A stretch of DNA of 64,000 nt, from assembly GCA_018432935.1 (NCBI GenBank), contig JAHDSF010000006.1:482598-546597 (forward strand), given 5' to 3'. Origin of the DNA: Rhodospirillales bacterium (lineage in GTDB: Bacteria; Pseudomonadota; Alphaproteobacteria; Rhodospirillales; Shumkoniaceae). The position numbers and the translations under genes were made by a program. The notes under the pieces were generated by a model. It ran no database searches. It saw only the letters and a list, made by a program, of their open reading frames with translations, and had not been told where the DNA came from. Shown here in pieces: positions 16,155 to 23,864 of the stretch. Position 1 is the first letter of the stretch. Each line of letters begins with the position of its first letter.

Positions 16155-17135
16155 TCATAGCTTCTCGATGGTTTCGATCAGGCCTTTGCTCCACAGACCG
16201 GCAGCCTCCTGCTCGTCGGCGGCGGCGCGGAGTTTCTTCTGGAACGCGGCCGGATTGAGCATGATGAGGTAGCCGCCGTCGGCGAGGATGCTTTTGGCAA
16301 CCTGGTCGAAGCTGTCGCGGTTGACTTCGATCGAGTACTCGGTCGCTTTGTCAGCAGCCTTGCGCAGGATCTCCTGCTCGTCCTTGGTCAGGCTCTTGAA
16401 CCGCCTTCCGTTCACGGCCAGCGTGACCGCCGTGTAAACGTGGTTGGTCAAGGTCACGTAAGGCGCGGCGAGATGGAACTTCTGCGCCGGGATCGAATCG
16501 AACGGCGTCTCCATGGCGTCCACCACCCCGGTCTTGAGGGCCTGGAAGGAGTCCGGCCACGGGACCTGGGTCGGGTTGGCGCCAAGCGTCTGCCAGGTCT
16601 TGATGTAGGAGGGGATCGGCGGGACGCGGAACTTCACGCCGGTCAGGTTGTCGATCGTGAACACCGGCTTGGTCGACACCACCACCCGCGGCAGCTTGCG
16701 CCAGTTCCGGGCCAGGAACACCATGCCGTGTTTCTGGTCCATCTCGGTGAACATGGCGTCCACCGTCGGCGAGTGCAGGAAGCGGTTGAAGTGCTCGGCG
16801 TCACGGAACGCGAAGCCCCAGGTCAGTACGTTGAAGTCGTTGATGTAGGCCGTGTAGTTCTCGATCGATTCGACGACGACGTCGATGATGCCGGCCTGGG
16901 TCTGCTGGATCGCCTCCTTGCCCTTGCCGAGCTGGCCGGACGGAAAGACCTGTACGGTCAGGGCCCCGTTGCTCGCCTTCTCGACCTCCTTGGCGAACAC
17001 CTCGGCCGGCATGCAGATCGGGTTGTTGGCGGCGCTCGGGCACGACAGCCGGAGCTTGCTCGCCGCCAGAGCCTCGCCGGTCAGCAAGGCGATCGCCGCC
17101 GCCGGCAGAGCCAGTGTCCAAAGCATCTTTCTCAT
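16155..17135 (-). CDS. TRAP transporter substrate-binding protein (DctP type)
   Basis: The 326-residue periplasmic protein has a signal peptide (MRKMLWTLALPAAAIALLTG, ending ALAA). DctP-family landmarks follow: FPSGQLGKGKEAIQQTQAGI, the DNLTGVKFRVPP strand whose arginine usually binds the substrate carboxylate, and GVVDAMETP. GGAGGAGGCGACG precedes the ATG at 17135; a further-upstream ATG overlapping the DctM stop is less likely. The substrate is probably an organic acid. Which one cannot be read from the sequence, though the flavoprotein in the same operon suggests it is oxidised after uptake. Confidence 0.92.
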   Translation of the reverse strand: MRKMLWTLALPAAAIALLTGEALAASKLRLSCPSAANNPICMPAEVFAKEVEKASNGALTVQVFPSGQLGKGKEAIQQTQAGIIDVVVESIENYTAYINDFNVLTWGFAFRDAEHFNRFLHSPTVDAMFTEMDQKHGMVFLARNWRKLPRVVVSTKPVFTIDNLTGVKFRVPPIPSYIKTWQTLGANPTQVPWPDSFQALKTGVVDAMETPFDSIPAQKFHLAAPYVTLTNHVYTAVTLAVNGRRFKSLTKDEQEILRKAADKATEYSIEVNRDSFDQVAKSILADGGYLIMLNPAAFQKKLRAAADEQEAAGLWSKGLIETIEKL

Positions 17136-17149
17136 CGTCGCCTCCTCCG

Positions 17150-18427
17150 TCATTGATACAGGATGACCTTGACCGGCCACAGCACGAGTTCGGGGACATA
17201 CGTGATCAGCAGCAACACCAGGATCAGCGGAACCAGGAACGGCAGGGTCGCGCGGGCGGTCTCGACGAATCGGATCTGCGCGATCTCGGTGACGATGTAC
17301 AGGCACCACCCCAGAGGCGGGGTCACCACACCCAGGGTAAGGTTCAGCACTGCCACCACGCCGAGGTGAACCGGATCCACGTCCAGCGCCAGCGCCATCT
17401 TGAGCAGGGCCGGCGTGAAGATGACCAGGATCGCGGTCAGGCTCATGAAGCACCCGAGCACCAGCAGGATCAGGTTGATCGCCAGCAGAAACGCGGCCTT
17501 GCCGTAGGGAGAGGCGAGAAAGACCTCGGCCAGCATCTCGGGGATCTGTTCCGTCGTGACCAGCCAGCCGAAGAGCGCCGAGCACGACATGATGAACAGG
17601 ATCTGCGCGGTGGAGACCAGCGACTCCTCGAGGATGGGGCCGAGAGCGCGCAGCCGGAAATCCCCGTAGAAGGCCGAGACCGCGAGAGAGTAGAGAACCG
17701 CGACGGCGCCGGCCTCGGTCGGCGTGATGATGCCGAACACCAGACCGGCGAGAACGACGATCGGGGTCCCAAGGGCCAGGCTGTTGCGCAGAAAGGTCTT
17801 GATGATGGTGCCGATGCTCGCCCGCGGCTGACGCGGGAAATTGCGGCGATGGGCGACGATCGAAACGTGGACCATCATCGCCAGGCCCAGCAGCAGGCCG
17901 GGCACGATCCCGCCGATGAAGAGGGCGGGAATCGACACGTCGGCCATGGTTCCGTACACGACCATCATGATCGACGGCGGGATGATCGGCCCGATGCAGC
18001 TCGACGCTGCGGTGACGGCGGCGCTAAAGGGGCGGTCATAGCCGGCGTCGATCATTGCCTTGATCTCGATCCGACCCAGGCCGGCGGCATCGGCCACCGC
18101 AGAACCCGAGATGCCGGCGAAGAACATGCTGGACAGGATGTTGACGTGGGCAAGCCCGCCGCGGACGTGGCCGATCAGGGTCCCGGCGAAGCCGAACAGG
18201 CGTTCCGTCAGGCCACCCTGGTTCATCACTTCGCCGGCGAGGACGAAGAAGGGAATTGCCAGCAGGGTGATGCCGCCGAGGCTGTCGACCATCTGCAGCA
18301 CGATCACGGTGGGATTGAGGTCGGAGAAGGCGAGGTAGCAGACCGATGCGATGCCCATGGCGATGGCGACCGGGGCGCCGATCAGCATGAAGGCCGCGAA
18401 GACGATGATAAGGATCGTCAAGGCCAT
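17150..18427 (-). CDS. TRAP transporter large permease (DctM type)
   Basis: The 425-residue protein has about 12 membrane helices and DctM signatures: AIPFFVLAGEVMNQGG, FFAGISGSAVADAAGLG, CIGPIIPPSIMMVVYG and GIITPTEAGAVAVLY. It is the sodium-driven translocation subunit of the TRAP system. It lies 15 bp after the flavoprotein gene and just before the DctP gene, so flavoprotein, DctM, DctP and DctQ form one operon. The order M-P-Q after an enzyme gene differs from the common P-Q-M. Confidence 0.93.
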   Translation of the reverse strand: MALTILIIVFAAFMLIGAPVAIAMGIASVCYLAFSDLNPTVIVLQMVDSLGGITLLAIPFFVLAGEVMNQGGLTERLFGFAGTLIGHVRGGLAHVNILSSMFFAGISGSAVADAAGLGRIEIKAMIDAGYDRPFSAAVTAASSCIGPIIPPSIMMVVYGTMADVSIPALFIGGIVPGLLLGLAMMVHVSIVAHRRNFPRQPRASIGTIIKTFLRNSLALGTPIVVLAGLVFGIITPTEAGAVAVLYSLAVSAFYGDFRLRALGPILEESLVSTAQILFIMSCSALFGWLVTTEQIPEMLAEVFLASPYGKAAFLLAINLILLVLGCFMSLTAILVIFTPALLKMALALDVDPVHLGVVAVLNLTLGVVTPPLGWCLYIVTEIAQIRFVETARATLPFLVPLILVLLLITYVPELVLWPVKVILYQ

Positions 18428-18442
18428 CGGTTCGCCGCCTCC

Positions 18443-19732
18443 CTACTCGAGGATCGCGCCCTGGGCGCTCAACGCGTTGCGCAGCAGGGCGAAGTCGAGG
18501 TCCCGGGGCGATAGTCCCGCGGCGGCGCAAATCGCCGCCGCCGCGCCGGCCGCCTCTCCCATTGCCATGCACATCAGCTGAACCCGGATGGCGCCCAGCG
18601 CCTCCCGGGTGGCCGAGGCACAGCGGCCGGCGACCAGGATGCCGTCCACGCCCTCCGGCACCAGGCAGCGATACGGCACGCCGTAAGCGTCGCCGCGTGC
18701 GACCTGCTCGAAGAATACATCGTTCTGCTCAGCGCGGTGAATGTCGATCGGATAGGCCCCGAGCGCGATGGTGTCGGGAAACTGCCTGGTCTCCAGGATA
18801 TCCTCGCGAGTCAGCGTGTAGAGGCCGACGATGCGCCGCGTCTCCCGCACCCCGACCTGGGCGGACGTCGCGACGAGGCTGGCGTCCTCGAAGCCGGGGA
18901 AGCTGGCTTTGAGGAAGCGGAACGCGCGGTGGGCCTGCTCGCGGGCTTCGATGTGGCCGCGGGTGAGGGCTCCGGCATCGGTGCCGTCGCAGGCCGCCCG
19001 CGTCATCGAGACGATGACGTCGCGCTTCCAGCCCGGATTGTGGATCGCCATCGACGGCATCGGGATCTCGCCGCGGGCGCAAGCCTCCTGCAGGAGCGGG
19101 CGCGAGCCGTTAGCCCAGAAGGCGAGGGCGCGTTCGACGTCGACGTTGCCGCACAGGAACAGCATCGAGATCGGCTGCAGTTTGCCGCTCTCCCGCTCGC
19201 CTTTGTCGAAGCGGGCGCCAGCCGCCGCCGCGACGTCCCCGTCGCCGGTGCAGTCGACGACCACTTCGGCTCGGATCTCGAGGACCTCGGACTTGGTGTC
19301 GACGACGGCCCCGGCCACTCGACCCCGGTCCATGACGACATCAGAGAACAGCGCCCCGTAGAGCAGCTCGACTCCCGCCGCGACGCAGGTCCGCTCCAGC
19401 AGGACCTTGTAGGCCTCCGGATCGATCTCGGTGCGCGAGGAACGCACCGAGGGCGCCGCGGACATCGGCACGCAGATCTCGCGGCCGTTGCCGCCGGCGA
19501 TCATCGCATCCATCAGCTCCTGGACGATGCCGCCCAGGATGCGCCGTTCGCCCGACCACTGGGTGTAGAGACCGGCGACCAGCGACAGCGTCGCCATGCC
19601 GCCGAGACAGAACTGACGCTCGACCAGCAACACCCCGGCGCCGTTCCGCGCCGCCGAAACCGCCGCCCCGACGCCGGCGGGCCCGCCGCCGACAATCAGC
19701 ACATCGACCCGTTTTGCCCGTCGCGGCTTCAT
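18443..19732 (-). CDS. FAD-dependent oxidoreductase, first gene of the TRAP operon
   Basis: The 429-residue protein has the Rossmann dinucleotide motif VLIVGGGPAGVGAAVSAARNG, the stretch CLGGMATLSL typical of the 'FAD_oxidored' family, a second strand VVDCTGDGDVAAAAGARF and a C-terminal GILVAGRCASATREALGAIR. Members oxidise or isomerise small organic acids or sugars, but substrates are mostly unknown. The start at 19732 follows GGGACGGCG; a longer form from 19774 would begin inside the palindrome. Its position before the transporter genes suggests it acts on the imported compound. Confidence 0.85.
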   Translation of the reverse strand: MKPRRAKRVDVLIVGGGPAGVGAAVSAARNGAGVLLVERQFCLGGMATLSLVAGLYTQWSGERRILGGIVQELMDAMIAGGNGREICVPMSAAPSVRSSRTEIDPEAYKVLLERTCVAAGVELLYGALFSDVVMDRGRVAGAVVDTKSEVLEIRAEVVVDCTGDGDVAAAAGARFDKGERESGKLQPISMLFLCGNVDVERALAFWANGSRPLLQEACARGEIPMPSMAIHNPGWKRDVIVSMTRAACDGTDAGALTRGHIEAREQAHRAFRFLKASFPGFEDASLVATSAQVGVRETRRIVGLYTLTREDILETRQFPDTIALGAYPIDIHRAEQNDVFFEQVARGDAYGVPYRCLVPEGVDGILVAGRCASATREALGAIRVQLMCMAMGEAAGAAAAICAAAGLSPRDLDFALLRNALSAQGAILE

Positions 19733-19773
19733 CACGCCGTCCCGTCGTTGCCCCGCGCGACAGGATACGGTCA

Positions 19774-19801
19774 TTTACGCGCGTTAGCAAGCGCGCGTAA
19801 A
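19774..19801. promoter_or_regulatory. Palindrome, candidate LacI-type operator for the flavoprotein-TRAP operon
   Basis: TTTACGCGCG (19774-19783) is repeated inverted as CGCGCGTAAA (19792-19801), a perfect 10-bp match around an 8-bp spacer. It lies 42 bp upstream of the flavoprotein gene and 37 bp from the MCP stop. There is no U-tract, so an operator is more likely than a terminator. The LacI regulator at the far end of the operon is the obvious candidate ligand. Confidence 0.6.
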
Positions 19802-19837
19802 CTTGCTCCCGGTGACCTTCCGGGGCCTCAGGGCCTG

Positions 19838-21538
19838 TCAGGCGGCCCGAATGCTGGCCAGGAATGTGTCGACGTCCGTCCGCAGCGTCTCGGCCTGCTG
19901 GCCCAGCTTTTCCGCGGACTCGAGGACGTTGCCCGATGCCGCGCCCGTTTCGGCAGCCGCTTGATTGACGCCGACGATGTTGCTGGAAACCTGCTCGGTG
20001 CCCCGGGCCGCCTCCTGGACGTTGCGGGCGATCTCCTGGGTGGCGGCGCCTTGCTCCTCGACGGCGGATGCGATGGTGGTAGTGATCTCGCTGATCGTCC
20101 CGATGATGCCGCCGATGCTCGTGATCGCGTGGACGGCGTCGTCGGTCGCACTCTGCATTTCGGCCACCTGAGCCGAGATGTCCTCGGTCGCCTTGGCCGT
20201 CTGGTTGGCGAGGTTCTTGACCTCGGAAGCGACCACCGCAAAGCCCTTGCCGGCCTCGCCGGCGCGTGCCGCCTCGATCGTTGCGTTGAGCGCGAGCAGG
20301 TTGGTCTGGCTGGCGATGTCGCTGATCAGCTTGACAACGTCGCCGATCTTTTGCGCCGCCTGGGACAGGCCCTGGACGGTCCTGTTGGCGCGGTCCGCTT
20401 CCTCGACAGCCTTGCCGGCGACCTTCGTCGACTCGCCGACCTGGCGCCCGATCTCCGACACCGAGCACGTGAGCTCCTCGGCGGCGGTGGCCACCGTCTG
20501 CACGTTGGATGAAGCCTGCTCGGCGGCGGCGGCGACGGTAGTGGCCTGCGCGCTCGTCTCTTCCGCTGTCGCGGACATGCTCTGCGAAGTGGCGCGCATC
20601 TCGGTGGCTGCGGACCCGAGCATCTGGAGGGAGTTGCGGACGCTGGCTTCGAAGCCCGCGATGTAGCCTTCGATGGCGACCTGCCGCTTCGCCTTCTTTT
20701 CCTGCTCCGCCTGCTGCTCGGCGGCGAGCTGGTCGGCACGGATCATGTTCTGCTTGAAGACGTCGACCGCCTTGGCCATCGAGCCGATCTCGTCGCCGCG
20801 GTCGAGGTAAGGCACCTCGGTTTCGAGGCGGCGGTCCGCCAGGGAGCGCATGACCGTGGTCGTTGTCTGAACCGGCCCGGCGATTGCCCGCGCGACCAGG
20901 AACGCCGCGGTCCCGGCAAGCAGCAGCGCCATGCCGGCGATCGAGAGAAACAGCGTCATGGTCCGGCCGGCGTCGGAGTCGGCGTTCAGGTACTCCTCGT
21001 TGCCGCGCGCCTCCCAGGAGGCGACGAAGGCACCGACCAGCTTGTCGAGGGTGACGTACTTCTCCTCGGCGCCAACCATGAAGATGATGGCGGTCGAGGC
21101 GTCGGCGGAGCTCATCTGCAGAACGCCGTTCGCAGCCTCGACATACTCCTTGAGGGCGGCCTTGACCTCGCCGGCCGCTTTCGCCGATCCCTGGTCGGCG
21201 GCACCGGCGGTAAGGCGCTCGAGGCTGGCGGTGGCGGTCTCGGCCGTCTTGCGGATGCTGGCTTCGAGGTCGGTGACCTGCTTGCCCTCGATGCCGCTCG
21301 TCACCCAGTTGAGCAGCCGGTAAAGGTTGCCGTGGATGCCGGCCACCGCGTTCTGGAACCGGTTGGCCTCAAGGATATGGGCCATCGATTCCTTCTGTAG
21401 GAAGGTAAGGGACTGGCGACTTGACCGCAGGCCATCGTAGGCGAGGAGGGCAAGCACCACCAACGCTGTCGCGAAGAGAGCCGGGATAAGGAAGATCTTT
21501 TTGGACAGGCTCGCGTTGACGAAGAGTTTTGCCAGCAT
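19838..21538 (-). CDS. Methyl-accepting chemotaxis protein
   Basis: The 566-residue protein has TM1 at about residues 13-33, a periplasmic helical bundle at 36-190, TM2 at about 192-212, a HAMP domain after it ([22 protein letters not shown]) and a C-terminal signalling hairpin. The hairpin tip contains [24 protein letters not shown], the CheA/CheW contact. There is no CheR-binding pentapeptide. The periplasmic part resembles a four-helix bundle and has no Cache fold of its own, which is notable because two secreted Cache proteins lie directly upstream. GGAGGCACCA precedes the ATG. Confidence 0.93.
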   Translation of the reverse strand: MLAKLFVNASLSKKIFLIPALFATALVVLALLAYDGLRSSRQSLTFLQKESMAHILEANRFQNAVAGIHGNLYRLLNWVTSGIEGKQVTDLEASIRKTAETATASLERLTAGAADQGSAKAAGEVKAALKEYVEAANGVLQMSSADASTAIIFMVGAEEKYVTLDKLVGAFVASWEARGNEEYLNADSDAGRTMTLFLSIAGMALLLAGTAAFLVARAIAGPVQTTTTVMRSLADRRLETEVPYLDRGDEIGSMAKAVDVFKQNMIRADQLAAEQQAEQEKKAKRQVAIEGYIAGFEASVRNSLQMLGSAATEMRATSQSMSATAEETSAQATTVAAAAEQASSNVQTVATAAEELTCSVSEIGRQVGESTKVAGKAVEEADRANRTVQGLSQAAQKIGDVVKLISDIASQTNLLALNATIEAARAGEAGKGFAVVASEVKNLANQTAKATEDISAQVAEMQSATDDAVHAITSIGGIIGTISEITTTIASAVEEQGAATQEIARNVQEAARGTEQVSSNIVGVNQAAAETGAASGNVLESAEKLGQQAETLRTDVDTFLASIRAA

Positions 21539-21579
21539 TGGTGCCTCCAGGTGCGAGATGGCCAAGTCGCCAGTGCCAG

Positions 21580-22038
21580 TCAGTCGTAGTATCCAGTCCC
21601 GATGAGGTAGTCTCCGACCTTCTTGTACAGCGAGTGCTTCATGGCAATCTTCTTGGTCTCGGGATTGGCCCACCGGTAGTCGATCCAGGCCTCGCCGCCT
21701 GCCTTGACCTTCTCGTGCATCTCTTTGTTGAACTGCTTGCCGGTGGCGTCCTTCATGTCGGCCTGCGGCATGCCGTTCAGCTTCGGGTTGGTCGCGTGGG
21801 CGACCATCTTCATGTCCGGAGCGTCGGCGATCACGACGATGTACAGGGCGCCGCGGATGAACCCCGCCTTGGGATCGGCATAGTCCTTGAAGGCCTGCTC
21901 TGCGCCGACCTTCTGGAAGTGGGCGATCGCATCGTTGAGGAGCGCAACCGTATCGCTCTTCGGGTCGGCGGATGCAGGCTGGGCGGCAAAAGCCAGCAGC
22001 GCTGCGGCGGCGAAAGACGCAAGAAGTCGACGCACCAT
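21580..22038 (-). CDS. Secreted single-Cache-domain protein (copy 1)
   Basis: The 152-residue protein has a signal peptide ([20 protein letters not shown], ending ASA). The rest reads like a stand-alone sCache_2-type sensor: [56 protein letters not shown] and [35 protein letters not shown]. It has no membrane anchor or output domain. It is a paralogue of the protein at 22226-22678 and lies 41 bp upstream of the MCP gene in the same direction. I infer a periplasmic ligand-binding role that feeds the MCP. Confidence 0.82.
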   Translation of the reverse strand: MVRRLLASFAAAALLAFAAQPASADPKSDTVALLNDAIAHFQKVGAEQAFKDYADPKAGFIRGALYIVVIADAPDMKMVAHATNPKLNGMPQADMKDATGKQFNKEMHEKVKAGGEAWIDYRWANPETKKIAMKHSLYKKVGDYLIGTGYYD

Positions 22039-22071
22039 GGATATTCTCCTAGCCTAGAAACATTGTGTGAT

Positions 22072-22132
22072 TGCATAAACGCGTTTTATGCAGATGCATA
22101 CTATCCTCGCGTCTAGGCATACTTTTGTATGC
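22072..22132. promoter_or_regulatory. Paired palindromes upstream of Cache gene 1
   Basis: TGCATAA (22072-22078) pairs with TTATGCA (22086-22092), and GCATAC (22117-22122) pairs with GTATGC (22127-22132) around TTTT. Between them lies GCATACT (22094-22100). These AT-rich sites sit 34-94 bp upstream of the Cache start and are likely promoter or operator elements. Confidence 0.4.
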
Positions 22133-22225
22133 GCTGCAGGGTTTGGTATCTCTCGCCAACGTTCCATGGTCGGGCCTTGGCTACGACGATTTGCTCAGCG
22201 CCCGGCCGGCGGCGGCAATCGAAGG

Positions 22226-22678
22226 TCAGTCGTAGAACCCGGAGACGAAGACGAGATCGCCCGCCGCTTTGCCGAAGCTCGTCTTGCTCGCGATCTTCTT
22301 GGTCGTCGGGTGGACCCACTTGAATTTCACCCACCCGTCGCCGTTCTTGACGGCATCGAAGGTCGCGCGGGTGAGGAGTTTCCCGTCCGGGTCCTTCATG
22401 TCCAGTTGCGGCGTGCCGTTCAGCTTCGGGTTGATGGGATGCATCACCATCCGGCCGTCGGCCATGCTGATGACATAGACGTAAAGGTCGCCGCGGATGA
22501 AGGAGCCCTTGGGATCTGCCAGGTCCTTGTAGGCCTGCTCGGCACCGACCTTCTTGAAGTGCTCGACCGCCTCATTCACCAGCGCAACGACGTCGCTTTT
22601 CTGATCGGCCGCTGCGGGCTGCGAAACGACCGCGAGAAGGGCGACGGCGGCCAGGGAAGTCAGGATTTGGCGAATCAT
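22226..22678 (-). CDS. Secreted single-Cache-domain protein (copy 2)
   Basis: The 150-residue protein has a signal peptide (MIRQILTSLAAVALLAVVSQ, ending AAA) and the same architecture as its neighbour: VEHFKKVGAEQAYKDLADP, RGDLYVYVIS, MVMHPINPKLNGTPQLDMKDPDGK and WVHPTTKKIASKTSFGKAAGDLVFVSGFYD. The two proteins share most conserved positions, so they arose by tandem duplication. They differ in the putative ligand strand ([14 protein letters not shown] versus DGRMVMHPINP), which may give different ligands. It has its own 187-bp upstream gap rather than being tightly joined to copy 1. Confidence 0.82.
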   Translation of the reverse strand: MIRQILTSLAAVALLAVVSQPAAADQKSDVVALVNEAVEHFKKVGAEQAYKDLADPKGSFIRGDLYVYVISMADGRMVMHPINPKLNGTPQLDMKDPDGKLLTRATFDAVKNGDGWVKFKWVHPTTKKIASKTSFGKAAGDLVFVSGFYD

Positions 22679-23058
22679 TCATTCCTCCGGTGTTCGGACA
22701 GACGTAACCAGAAATTGAGTATCGCCGAAGAGAAAGCCCCGCCTATTGTCCTCTCGTATACTCGGCAGACATACTCAAGTATGGACAGCCAGGGCGGTGG
22801 GGGCTCGGAGGTCGGGTCGAAAGGCGATGGACGGCGCTTCGGAGAGCCTTCACCCCTTGCGTCTCTGCGCCGACCGCAGGCAGAGCCGGATCTCAGGCTC
22901 CCGCCCTCCGTGAATGCGAGAGGATTGGGCCGAGCGGCGCCGTTGCGTTCGTTCCGATCCTGACATAAAGTAACCGTCCAGTTCGTGTTCGGGGCTTGAA
23001 ACCGAGCGAGTGTTCGGCAACCCTGGGCGCCCCGCGTTATCGAAAAGGATCGTGAAGA
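22679..23058. other. 380-bp intergenic region with a CATACT-CA-AGTATG palindrome
   Basis: No convincing gene is present; open frames here have no ribosome-binding site and poor composition. The gap separates the Cache gene (leftwards) from the SDR (rightwards), so it must hold both promoters. CATACTCAAGTATG at 22770-22783 is a 6-bp inverted repeat around CA, and GTATACTC lies just before it. The same half-site recurs upstream of Cache gene 1. Confidence 0.5.
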
Positions 23059-23841
23059 ATGTCCCAGCACACGAAGAGCATCGCCCTGGTCACCGGCGGC
23101 CGGCGCGGCATTGGTTTCGGCATCGCGAAATGCCTGGCTGCCGACGGCCACGACATCGTCATCTGCGACATCGCCGACCCGGCGGAGGTCAAGGACGCCG
23201 TCGCCGAGTTGGAGGGCATGGGGGCTGCGACGCTCTACGTCCGCTGCGACATCTCGAAGGCCGAGGACCGGGCGGCCATGCTGGCTGCCGTCAAGGATCG
23301 CTTCGGCCGCCTCGACCACCTCGTCAACAACGCCGGGGTGGCGCCGCTGTCGCGCGACGACATCCTGCTTGCCAGCGAGGAGAGCTTCGAGCGCCTGATG
23401 CGCATCAATGTGCAGGGCCCATACTTTCTCACCCAGGCGGTGGCCAACTGGATGATCGACCAGAAGAAGGCCGATCCGGCCTTCCGCGGCACCATCACCT
23501 TCGTCTCGTCGATGTCGGCGACGGTGGTGTCGGTCAACCGCGGCGAATACTGCATCTCCAAGGCCGGGGTTGCGATGGCGGCCAAGCTGTGGGCGGTGCG
23601 GATGGCCGAATACGACGTGCTGGTCTACGAGATCCGTCCCGGCATCATCGAGACGCCGATGACGGCGGGCGTGAAGGAGAAATACGATCGGCTGTTCGCC
23701 CAGGGCATCGCACCGCAGAAGCGCTGGGGCCAGCCCGAGGATATCGGCAAGGTTGTCGTCGCCCTGGCCCGCGGCGACCTGCCGTACTCGACCGGACAGA
23801 CCATCATGGTCGACGGCGGCTTCACGGTGCAGACGCTCTAG
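23059..23841 (+). CDS. Short-chain dehydrogenase/reductase
   Basis: The 260-residue classical SDR has the cofactor motif VTGGRRGIGFGIA, NNAG (VNNAGVAPLS), the catalytic serine strand TFVSSMSA and the catalytic YCISK (Tyr-x3-Lys). RPGIIETPM follows, and the C-terminus VDGGF is typical. It oxidises or reduces a hydroxyl/keto group with NAD(P)(H). It is the first gene before the flavoprotein at 23865 (23-bp gap). A second SDR with the same TALVTGGRRGIG-type start lies at 27870-28649 on the other strand. Confidence 0.92.
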   Translation: MSQHTKSIALVTGGRRGIGFGIAKCLAADGHDIVICDIADPAEVKDAVAELEGMGAATLYVRCDISKAEDRAAMLAAVKDRFGRLDHLVNNAGVAPLSRDDILLASEESFERLMRINVQGPYFLTQAVANWMIDQKKADPAFRGTITFVSSMSATVVSVNRGEYCISKAGVAMAAKLWAVRMAEYDVLVYEIRPGIIETPMTAGVKEKYDRLFAQGIAPQKRWGQPEDIGKVVVALARGDLPYSTGQTIMVDGGFTVQTL

Positions 23842-23864
23842 GCGCCCGGCAGAGAGGGGAACGC

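Noticed and set aside
22675..23319. Minus-strand frame covering the 380-bp gap and the SDR start
   Set aside because: Runs antisense into a clear SDR, has no ribosome-binding site and low-complexity sequence.
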